64,000 nucleotides of DNA from Cellulomonas humilata (GTDB lineage Bacteria; Actinomycetota; Actinomycetes; Actinomycetales; Cellulomonadaceae), in contig NZ_JABMCI010000071.1 of assembly GCF_013359775.1 (NCBI RefSeq), positions 186,001 to 250,000 of the forward strand. The letters are read 5' to 3'. The notes below the pieces were generated by a model. It saw only the letters and a list, made by a program, of their open reading frames with translations. It was not told the origin of the DNA and made no database searches. The position numbers and the translations under genes are program-made. Each line of letters starts with the position of its first letter. Position 1 is the stretch's first letter. Positions 23,892-31,173 of this stretch are shown in pieces.

Positions 23892-25397
23892 ATGCGCAAC
23901 GAGGTGCAGCTGATCGCGTACGCCGACCGCCTGGGCGGCGACCTCCCGGGCCTGACGCGCCTGCTCCGCGGCCCGCTGGCGGGCGCGTTCGGCGGCGTGC
24001 ACGTGCTGCCGTTCTTCACGCCGTACGACGGCGCCGACGCGGGGTTCGACCCGGTGGACCACACCGCCGTCGACCCGCGCCTGGGCAGCTGGGACGACGT
24101 CCGCGAGCTCGCCACGACGCACGACACCGTGGTCGACCTGATCGTCAACCACGTGTCCGCCGAGTCGGCGGCCTTCGGCGACGCGCGGGCGCGCGGGGAC
24201 GCGTCGCCGCACGCCGGCATGTTCCTCACCATGTCCTCGGTGTTCCCCGACGGCGCCACCGAGGAGGACCTCACGCGGATCTACCGGCCGCGCCCGGGTC
24301 TCCCGTTCACCCCGATCCGGCTCGGCGACCGGCTTCGGTACGTGTGGACGACGTTCACGCCGCAGCAGATCGACATCGACGTCCGCTCCCCCGCCGGCAC
24401 CGCCTACCTGACGTCGATCCTGGACGCGGTCGCCGGGGCCGGCGTCACGCTCGTGCGGCTCGATGCCGTCGGGTACGCGGTGAAGACCCCCGGCACCACG
24501 TGCTTCATGACGCCCGAGACCTTCGCGTTCATCGAGGAGTTCACCGGGCAGGCGCGTGCGCGGGGCGTCGACGTGCTGGTCGAGGTCCACTCGTACTTCC
24601 GCCGGCAGATCGAGATAGGCCGGTCCGTCGACCTCGTGTACGACTTCGCCCTGCCCCCGCTCGTGCTGCACGCGCTCTACACGGGCGACGGCACCGTGCT
24701 CGCGCGCTGGATGGCCGAGCGACCGGCCAACTCCGTCACCGTGCTGGACACCCACGACGGGATCGGCGTCATCGACGTCGGCCCCGACCAGACGGTCCAG
24801 CCCGGCGAGCCACCGCGGCCGGGCCTGCTGGAGCCCGCGCAGGTCGACGCGCTCGTGCACGGCATCCACGCGCGCACCGGCGGGGCGTCGGAGCGCGCCA
24901 CGGGAGCTGCGGCGTCGAACCTCGACCTCTACCAGGTGAACTCGACGTTCTACGACGCACTCGGTGGCGACGACCACGCCTACCTTGCCGCGCGCGCCAT
25001 CCAGCTCTTCACACCTGGCGTCCCGCAGGTCTACTACGTCGGGGCGCTCGCGGGCGGCAACGACCTCGACCTGCTGTCGCGCACCGGGGTGGGCCGGGAC
25101 ATCAACCGCCACCACTACACCCCCGCGGAGGTCGAGTCGGCGCTCGCCCGGCCCGTCGTGGCGGCGCTGCTCGACCTGTGCCGGTTCCGCAACACCCTGC
25201 CCGCGTTCGACGGCGGCGTGGAGGTCGAGCTCGTCGGCTCGGTGCTGCGCATGACCCGCCGCGGCGTCGCCGAGCCCGCCGCGACCGCCCACCTCGCCGT
25301 GGACCTGGCAGACGCGTCCGCCACGATCGGGTGGACGACCGCCGACGGCGCCTCGGGTCGCACGTCCGACCTGCTGGCCGCTCCCCCTCGTGCGTAG
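23892..25397 (+). CDS. Sucrose phosphorylase (GH13)
   Basis: This 501-residue enzyme splits sucrose with phosphate into glucose 1-phosphate and fructose. It follows the bifidobacterial sucrose phosphorylase closely. The nucleophile is Asp191 (VRLDAVGY), the acid/base Glu231 (VEVHSY) and the stabilising Asp289 (VLDTHDGIGV), each one position earlier than in Bifidobacterium adolescentis. DLIVNHVSAES, ASNLDLYQVNST and GVPQVYYVGALAG are also conserved. ATG at 23892 has GAGGACGG upstream. No sucrose-specific regulator is beside it, but a SemiSWEET-like gene lies 750 bases further on. Confidence 0.93.
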   Translation: MRNEVQLIAYADRLGGDLPGLTRLLRGPLAGAFGGVHVLPFFTPYDGADAGFDPVDHTAVDPRLGSWDDVRELATTHDTVVDLIVNHVSAESAAFGDARARGDASPHAGMFLTMSSVFPDGATEEDLTRIYRPRPGLPFTPIRLGDRLRYVWTTFTPQQIDIDVRSPAGTAYLTSILDAVAGAGVTLVRLDAVGYAVKTPGTTCFMTPETFAFIEEFTGQARARGVDVLVEVHSYFRRQIEIGRSVDLVYDFALPPLVLHALYTGDGTVLARWMAERPANSVTVLDTHDGIGVIDVGPDQTVQPGEPPRPGLLEPAQVDALVHGIHARTGGASERATGAAASNLDLYQVNSTFYDALGGDDHAYLAARAIQLFTPGVPQVYYVGALAGGNDLDLLSRTGVGRDINRHHYTPAEVESALARPVVAALLDLCRFRNTLPAFDGGVEVELVGSVLRMTRRGVAEPAATAHLAVDLADASATIGWTTADGASGRTSDLLAAPPRA

Positions 25398-25439
25398 CCG
25401 ACCTCGGTCCGCCGCCGGGCCCGCCGCCAGGATGGGCAG

Positions 25440-26111
25440 ATGACCGCCCCGGGGTCGGGGGTGACCGCTCGTCGATGGCGCAGCCGGCGGTCCGCGGCGG
25501 TCGCGGGAATCCTCTTCGGGGTGCTGCTCGTCGCCGCGCTCGCCATGATGCGGGTCGCGGTGGCCGGAGAGAGCCTCGAGCAGCTCGAGGCCGACCCGCG
25601 CCGCCAGACCCTGATCCGCACCGCGCTGAACCTCGTGCCGTTCGCCGGCATCGCGTTCCTCTGGTTCATCGGCGTCGTCCGTGACCAGCTGGGAGAGGTC
25701 GAGGATCGGCTCTTCTCCACCGTCTTCCTCGGCAGCGGCCTGCTGTTCCTCGGCATGCTCTTCCAAGGGGCCGTGACCGTCACCAGCCTCGTCGAGATGA
25801 TCCCGGGCGAGCGCCTCGACGCGGGGATCTGGACCTTCGGGCGCGGCGCGACGGAGGCGCTCGTGTCGGTGTACGCGATGCGGATGGCCGCCGTGTTCAC
25901 GCTCTCGGTGAGCACCGTCGCGCTGCGGACCGCGGCCGTCCCGCGCTGGGTCCCGTTCAGCGGCTACGCCGTCGCGCTCGTGCTCCTGCTGGTCGCCGGC
26001 ACGCAGAAGTGGGCGCAGCTGTTGTTCCCCGCCTGGGTGCTGGTCCTGAGCATCGCCATCCTGCTCACCCCCGCACGCGGCCGCCCGGCCGAGCCGCCCC
26101 GGCCGGGCTGA
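25440..26111 (+). CDS. Hypothetical membrane protein
   Basis: This 223-residue protein has about five hydrophobic segments (AVAGILFGVLLVAALAMM, VPFAGIAFLWFIGVV, FLGSGLLFLGMLFQGAV, MAAVFTLSVSTVAL, and ALVLLLVAGTQKWAQLLFPAWVLVL split in two), with short basic loops. ATG at 25440 lies 43 bases after the sucrose phosphorylase stop, without a strong ribosome site. I do not recognise a named family. It lies between sucrose phosphorylase and the SemiSWEET-like gene on the same strand. Confidence 0.7.
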   Translation: MTAPGSGVTARRWRSRRSAAVAGILFGVLLVAALAMMRVAVAGESLEQLEADPRRQTLIRTALNLVPFAGIAFLWFIGVVRDQLGEVEDRLFSTVFLGSGLLFLGMLFQGAVTVTSLVEMIPGERLDAGIWTFGRGATEALVSVYAMRMAAVFTLSVSTVALRTAAVPRWVPFSGYAVALVLLLVAGTQKWAQLLFPAWVLVLSIAILLTPARGRPAEPPRPG

Positions 26112-26146
26112 GGTATCTCGCCGGGCGTGGCGCACCCCTGGAGTGC

Positions 26147-26509
26147 ATGAGCGCCACGGTCGAGTACGTCGGGTTGCTGGCATCCGCCGGCTCCCTGACG
26201 TTGTGGTGCCCGCAGGCTGTGCGGCTGTGGCGGCACCGGAACGACGCGACCGCGCTCGGCGGCATCTCGATCACGACGCAGGTGGTGCTGCTGGTCACGG
26301 AGAGCCTGTGGGCGACGTACGCCGTGCTCACGGGCTCCCTGTGGGTCGGGGTCCCCGCGATGGTCAACATCCCGCTCGCCGTCCTCGCGATCCGGCTGCT
26401 GCGCCGCTCCCGCCAGGACGCCCTGGCGGGTGAATCCGCGGAATCGCCCGCCGACCACGTTCTCGACCGACCGCTCCAGCCCCTAACGTGGACAAATCGG
26501 ACACCGTGA
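26147..26509 (+). CDS. SemiSWEET/PQ-loop-like small transporter
   Basis: This 120-residue protein has three hydrophobic segments over residues 1-90 and a hydrophilic tail of about 30 residues. The first segment ends CPQAVRLWRHRND, giving the Pro-Gln pair of the PQ-loop family, and the second reads ISITTQVVLLVTESLWATYAVL, as in SemiSWEET sugar transporters. These act as homodimers that move mono- or disaccharides down a gradient. ATG at 26147 is chosen. Nearness to sucrose phosphorylase suggests sucrose or glucose as cargo, which is inference. Confidence 0.65.
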   Translation: MSATVEYVGLLASAGSLTLWCPQAVRLWRHRNDATALGGISITTQVVLLVTESLWATYAVLTGSLWVGVPAMVNIPLAVLAIRLLRRSRQDALAGESAESPADHVLDRPLQPLTWTNRTP

Positions 26510-26545
26510 CCAGCGCGGTGCCCGTCCGTCATGAGGGGGCACTCC

Positions 26546-26872
26546 ATGGTTCGTCCACGCTCGTCACTCATCGCCGTCGCGCTCGCCGGAGCCGCGGTGC
26601 TCGGTTCGGCCGGGTCGGCCGCAGCCTGTCCCACCGACCCGAGGGACGACCCGACCACGTGGGAGTACGGCGGCGTCTACGACTGCACCAAGGCGGCCGT
26701 CGGCCACGGCGTACGCACCTACACCAAGCCGTCGCCGGTGGCGTTCGTGGTGATCAAGACCGGGAAGACGTACTTCGTCAGCGACCTGGGCGACGCCAAC
26801 GAGGGCGACCGCACCTACACGTTCGACAAGAAGATCCGCTTCGTCATCACCTGCGAGTTCACGGACGTGTAG
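26546..26872 (+). CDS. Small secreted hypothetical protein
   Basis: This 108-residue protein has an N-terminal Sec signal: basic start, LIAVALAGAAVLGSAGSA, and an Ala-rich cleavage region before CPTDPRD. The mature part holds Cys in YDCTKAA, in the CPTD start and near the end in VITCEF, so it may form a disulfide outside the cell. ATG at 26546 is preferred because GAGGGGG lies seven bases upstream; ATG at 26531 is possible. Its end overlaps the convergent DinB gene by 14 bases. No family recognised. Confidence 0.65.
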   Translation: MVRPRSSLIAVALAGAAVLGSAGSAAACPTDPRDDPTTWEYGGVYDCTKAAVGHGVRTYTKPSPVAFVVIKTGKTYFVSDLGDANEGDRTYTFDKKIRFVITCEFTDV

Positions 26873-27440
26873 CCGCCTGACCGGCCTGCCGCGCGGCGGA
26901 CTCGAGCCGCTCGCGGTAGGCCGGCCAGTCGATGGCCGGGATGTTGGGGTCGTCGCGCCGGCTGCCGACCGCACCGTCGATCAGCTCGCGCACGATGTCC
27001 GCGTGCCCGGCGTGCCGTGCGGTCTCGACGCTCATGTGCACGAGCATCTGGTGCAGCGTCACCTGGCGCTTCTCCCCCCACCACGGCACGTCCCCGAGCG
27101 CGTCGAGCGGCAGCGCCTCGATCGTCGCGTCGCTGTGCTCGGCCGAGTAGCGGTGCAGCGCGACGATCTCCTCGCGCGTCTCGTCCGGGGCCGCCCACAT
27201 GTCGGCGTTCACCTCGGCGTCGTCGGCGAACCACGGCAGCTCGCGGTCGGGCGGACGGCCGAAGACCTCGCCGAAGTAGCCGAGCTCGACGCTGGCCACG
27301 TGCTTGACGAGGCCCAGGAGGTTGGTGCCCGTCGGCGTCATCGGCCGCCGGATCGCGTACTCGTCGAGATCGTCGAGCTTGCTGAGCAGGCTGGTGCGCT
27401 GCGCGCGCAGGTAGCGGTGCAGGGTCGCCTTGTCGTCCAT
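26859..27440 (-). CDS. DinB family protein
   Basis: This 193-residue four-helix-bundle protein of the DinB/DUF664 type has conserved metal-ligand His residues in LLGLVKHVASVELGYFGEVFG and, near the C-terminus, TLHQMLVHMSVETARHAGHADIVRELIDG. The latter is the usual third-helix His pair of actinobacterial members. Such proteins are thought to be metal-dependent thiol transferases, often using mycothiol or bacillithiol. ATG at 27440 is used. It is divergent from the alpha/beta hydrolase at 27492. Substrate unknown. Confidence 0.88.
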   Translation of the reverse strand: MDDKATLHRYLRAQRTSLLSKLDDLDEYAIRRPMTPTGTNLLGLVKHVASVELGYFGEVFGRPPDRELPWFADDAEVNADMWAAPDETREEIVALHRYSAEHSDATIEALPLDALGDVPWWGEKRQVTLHQMLVHMSVETARHAGHADIVRELIDGAVGSRRDDPNIPAIDWPAYRERLESAARQAGQAATRP

Positions 27441-27491
27441 CCCGCCACTATGCCGTGACCCGTCGGTGCTGTCCCTGGGTACTGTCCGTCG

Positions 27492-28247
27492 ATGGCCGAT
27501 CCCGAGACCCTGCGCTACGGAACGCTCCCCGAGCAGGTCGTCGACCTGACGTTCCCGACGGGCGCGGCACGTCCCCCGCTCGTCGTCCTGCTGCACGGCG
27601 GCTTCTGGCGGGTCGCGTACGACCGGCTGCACCTGCGCGTCGTCGCCGACGACCTGACCGCGCGGGGGTACGCGGTGGCGAACGTCGAGTACCGCAGGGT
27701 CGGGGGCGGCGGCGGGTGGCCCGCGACGTTCACCGACGTCGCGGCCGCGGTCGACGCCGTGGAGGCGGAGCTCGTGGACCGCGTCGACCTCGACTCCGTC
27801 GCGTACGTCGGGCACTCGGCCGGCGGGCACCTGGCGCTCTGGGCCGCGCTGCGCGACCGGTTGCCCACCGACGCCCCCGGTCGAGCCGCCCGGCCGCCGC
27901 GCGTCCGCGGGGTCGTCGCGCTGGCGCCTGCTGCCGACCTGGCCGCCGTCGACCGGCTGGGCCTGGGCCGCGGTGCCGTCGCCGAGCTCCTGGGTGGCAC
28001 GCCCGCCACGGTCCCCGCCCGGTTCGCGGCGACGGACCCCGGCACGCTCGGCGCCCCCGCGGCTGCCACCGTCGTCGTGCACGGACTGCTCGACGACACC
28101 GTCCCCGTGAGCGTCGCGCACGGCTACCGGGACCGCACCGGCGTCCGCGTGGTCGAGGTGCCGGACGCCGGCCACTTCGAGCTCATCGACCCGGCGTCGG
28201 GAGCCTGGCCTGTCGTCCTCGAGTCGCTCCGGGACGTCCTGCGCTGA
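27492..28247 (+). CDS. Alpha/beta hydrolase
   Basis: This 251-residue cytosolic hydrolase resembles BD-FAE/kynurenine formamidase-type esterases. It has the oxyanion HGGFWR motif at about residues 36-41, the nucleophile elbow GHSAGGHLAL, the acid in HGLLDDTVPV and the catalytic His in VPDAGHFELIDP. ATG at 27492 starts the gene, with only a weak ribosome site. The methyltransferase gene follows after 80 bases on the same strand. No substrate can be assigned. Confidence 0.85.
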   Translation: MADPETLRYGTLPEQVVDLTFPTGAARPPLVVLLHGGFWRVAYDRLHLRVVADDLTARGYAVANVEYRRVGGGGGWPATFTDVAAAVDAVEAELVDRVDLDSVAYVGHSAGGHLALWAALRDRLPTDAPGRAARPPRVRGVVALAPAADLAAVDRLGLGRGAVAELLGGTPATVPARFAATDPGTLGAPAAATVVVHGLLDDTVPVSVAHGYRDRTGVRVVEVPDAGHFELIDPASGAWPVVLESLRDVLR

Positions 28248-28327
28248 GCGCGAGCGGGCTGCGAGCGATCTGCGAGGACCGCTCGGCACCCTGGCGGAAC
28301 GCACACAGCACCCGACCGGGAGGAACC

Positions 28328-29464
28328 ATGAGCACGACCACGCAGACCAGCACCGCCGGCATGAGCGACCTGTTCGAGACACCCGCCCCCGACGCCGACG
28401 CGGAGGTCTTCTCGACGCGCGTCGTCGCGGCCACGCTCGGCGCGATGGAGGTCCTCGCACTGCACCTGGGCCGCACGCTCGGCTGGTACCAGGCGCTGAT
28501 CGACGAGGGACCGCTCACGTCCGTCGAGCTCGCGTACCGCACCGGCACGCAGGAGCGCTACGCCCGCGAGTGGCTCGAGCAGCAGGCGGTGACCGGATAC
28601 GTCCTGGTCGACGACGAGGCCGCCGCACCCACGGAGCGTCGGTTCCACGTCGCACCGGGGGCCGTCGAGGTGCTCACGGACGCGGACAGCCCCGCGCACA
28701 CCGCCCCGCTCGCCGGGTTCGCGGTGGCGGCCGGCCGCCGGTTCGACGACTTCGTCGAGGCGTACCGCCACGGCGGCGGCGTCAGCTGGGCCCAGCTGGG
28801 ACCCGACGCCCGGACCGCGCAGGCCGCGTTCAACCGGCCCCTGTTCCTGCACCAGCTCGCGCAGGAGATCGTGCCCGCGCTGCCCGAGCTCCACTCGCGC
28901 CTGTGCGGGCCTGCCCGCGTGGCGGACATCGGCAGCGGGGAGGGCTGGTCGACGATCGGGCTCGCCCGCGGGTTCGTGTCGGCGACGTTCGAGGGGTTCG
29001 ACGTCGACGAGCCGTCGGTGGCGGCCGCCCGTCGGCACGCGAGCGCGCACGGCGTCGACGACCGGGTCACGTTCTCGACCGTCGACGCCGCCGACCTGCG
29101 CGAGTCCCGGTCCGGGGACTTCGACGTGGTGATGGCGTACGAGTGCGTGCACGACATGCCCGACCCGGTCGGCGTCCTCGAGGCCATGCGGGAGATCGTC
29201 CGCGACGACGGCTACGTCCTGGTGATGGACGAGCGCGCCGGCGAGACGTTCGCCGCACCGGGCGACCTGACCGAGAGGCTCCTCTACGGGTTCTCGATCC
29301 TGTGCTGCCTGCCCGACGGGCTGTCGACCCCGGGCGGGGTGGGCACGGGCACGGTCATGCGGCCGAGCGTGCTCACGGAGTACGCCAGGGCGGCGGGGTT
29401 CTCGGCGGTCGAGATCCTCCCGGTGGAGCACGACTTCTTCCGGTTCTACCGCCTCCGGCTCTAG
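28328..29464 (+). CDS. SAM-dependent methyltransferase with N-terminal winged-helix domain
   Basis: This 378-residue protein has two parts. Residues 30-130 form a winged-helix-like dimerisation domain (LTSVELAYRTGTQERYAREWLEQQAVTGYV split across it), and residues 180-340 form a class I methyltransferase fold with ADIGSGEGWSTIGLARGF as SAM motif I and FDVVMAYECVHDMPDP later. This matches the rRNA-methyltransferase-like/S-adenosylmethionine families found as regulators and O-methyltransferases. ATG at 28328 has GGGAGGAACC upstream. Its stop lies five bases from the convergent MFS gene. Confidence 0.85.
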   Translation: MSTTTQTSTAGMSDLFETPAPDADAEVFSTRVVAATLGAMEVLALHLGRTLGWYQALIDEGPLTSVELAYRTGTQERYAREWLEQQAVTGYVLVDDEAAAPTERRFHVAPGAVEVLTDADSPAHTAPLAGFAVAAGRRFDDFVEAYRHGGGVSWAQLGPDARTAQAAFNRPLFLHQLAQEIVPALPELHSRLCGPARVADIGSGEGWSTIGLARGFVSATFEGFDVDEPSVAAARRHASAHGVDDRVTFSTVDAADLRESRSGDFDVVMAYECVHDMPDPVGVLEAMREIVRDDGYVLVMDERAGETFAAPGDLTERLLYGFSILCCLPDGLSTPGGVGTGTVMRPSVLTEYARAAGFSAVEILPVEHDFFRFYRLRL

Positions 29465-29469
29465 CGGTC

Positions 29470-31104
29470 TCAGGTGCGACGAGCCGGTGGTGGTGACGCA
29501 GCCGCCACCGGCTCGGCGCCCACCGGGACCGTGGGGATCAGCCGGGAGAAGTAGAGCGCGAGCGCAGCCACGATCGCCAGCACGGCGAGGCTCGCGCGCA
29601 GCGCGTCGATCCGGGCTGCCGCGTTCTCCTCGGTGATCGCCGTGACCTCGTCCGGCGGGAGACCGGCCTCGCCGAGCGCCGTCTGCAGCTGGGCGTCGGA
29701 CACGAACGGCACACCGCCGGCCAGCTGCACCTCGGCCGTGGCCGTGACCTCCGCGCTCACCTGCGGGTTGTCGCCGAGCCCGGTCAGGAGCGTCGACGTC
29801 AGGGTGGCGATGAGGATCGAGCCGGCCACCGCGGTGCCGAGCGACGCGCCCAGGTTGGTCATCGTGTTCTGCACGCCGCCCACGTCACCGCTCAGCTCGT
29901 CCGGCACCGCCGAGACCGTGACCGCGCCGAGCTGCGACGCGAGCGCGCCGACCCCGAACCCGGCGAGCAGGAGCGGCACCGTGACGATCTCGGCACCGGC
30001 GCCCACCTCGAGCGCGCCCATGAGCACGACGATGCCGAGCAGCAACGCCGCGAGGCCCCAGCGCACGACCTCGCGGGGCGAGGCCCGGGGGAAGAACCGC
30101 GGGATCCCAACCGCGGCGATCAGCAGCGACACCGACAGCGGCAGCAGTCGCGCACCGGTCTGGAGCGCCGTCAGGCCGAGGGAGATGGACAGGAACAGCG
30201 GGACCACGAAGAAGAGTCCCGCCTGGATCATGAACTGGAAGAAGAACATCGTCAGTCCGCCGACGAGCCGGGCGTTCCGGAGCAGGTCCAGGCGCAGCAG
30301 CGGCTCCCGGCCCGCCGCAGCGACGTGGTGCTCCCACGCGACGAACAGGCGGAGCACGACGAGGCCGGCGAGTACCAGCCACACGGTGGGCGACAGTCCC
30401 AACCAGGACGGCCCGCCGGGGCGCGTCAGCACCCAGCCCCACTCCCCCGAGCGGAGCACCCCGAACACCGCGAGCCCGAGTCCGAGGGCGGACAGCGCGG
30501 AGCCGACGAGGTCGAGGCGGAACCGCTCCTCCGGCTCGGCGTCGGCGATCTTTCGGGTGAGCGCCAGGATGCCGACGACCAGGACGACCTCGCCGGCGAA
30601 CACGTAGCGCCAGGTCCAGTAGGTGGTGACGAACCCGCCGATCAGCGGCCCCGCGGCCACGGCGATCGCGCCGGCCGACGCGACCAGGCCGTACGCCCTC
30701 GGGCGCTCGGAGCTCGCGAAGTTGGAGGCGACCAGCGCAACGATCGCGGGCATGATCAGCGCCGCGCCCAGGCCCTCGAGCACCGACCAGCCGAGGATCA
30801 GCACCGGCAGGCTCTGGGCGATCGAGGTGACGAACGACCCGCAGGCGTAGATCACGCAGCCGATGGCAAAGGCCTTGCGCCGCCCGATCAGGCTCCCGAT
30901 CTTGCCGCCGGTGATCATCATGGTCGCCATGACCAGCGTGTAGAGCGTGATGGCGGTCTGGATGCCGGTCACGGTGGTCCCGACGTCCGCGGCGACCTGC
31001 GCGATGGACACGTTCATCACCGAGCTGTCCAGCGTCATGAGGAACTGCGCGGTCGCGAGCGTGAACAGGACGAGGCCCGCTGCCCCGCGGGTGCGAGAGG
31101 CCAT
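29470..31104 (-). CDS. MFS transporter, DHA2 (14-TM) drug exporter family
   Basis: This 544-residue proton-coupled exporter shows LATAQFLMTLDSSVMNVSIAQVA in TM1, the motif A loop GKIGSLIGRRKAF between TM2 and TM3, and the antiporter motif C in GLVASAGAIAVAAGPLIGGF (TM5). A long extracytoplasmic loop near residues 440-500 precedes the last segment, as in EmrB/QacA-type transporters. It lies 69 bases below the SARP-type regulator gene on the same strand, so the regulator may drive it. Substrate is unknown; multidrug or metabolite export are usual. Confidence 0.9.
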   Translation of the reverse strand: MASRTRGAAGLVLFTLATAQFLMTLDSSVMNVSIAQVAADVGTTVTGIQTAITLYTLVMATMMITGGKIGSLIGRRKAFAIGCVIYACGSFVTSIAQSLPVLILGWSVLEGLGAALIMPAIVALVASNFASSERPRAYGLVASAGAIAVAAGPLIGGFVTTYWTWRYVFAGEVVLVVGILALTRKIADAEPEERFRLDLVGSALSALGLGLAVFGVLRSGEWGWVLTRPGGPSWLGLSPTVWLVLAGLVVLRLFVAWEHHVAAAGREPLLRLDLLRNARLVGGLTMFFFQFMIQAGLFFVVPLFLSISLGLTALQTGARLLPLSVSLLIAAVGIPRFFPRASPREVVRWGLAALLLGIVVLMGALEVGAGAEIVTVPLLLAGFGVGALASQLGAVTVSAVPDELSGDVGGVQNTMTNLGASLGTAVAGSILIATLTSTLLTGLGDNPQVSAEVTATAEVQLAGGVPFVSDAQLQTALGEAGLPPDEVTAITEENAAARIDALRASLAVLAIVAALALYFSRLIPTVPVGAEPVAAASPPPARRT

Positions 31105-31173
31105 CGGTCACCGTGTCCCCTCTCCGGCGGGCTGCCGGGCTGTCCAGGACTACCACCACCAAGGAGCCGACCG

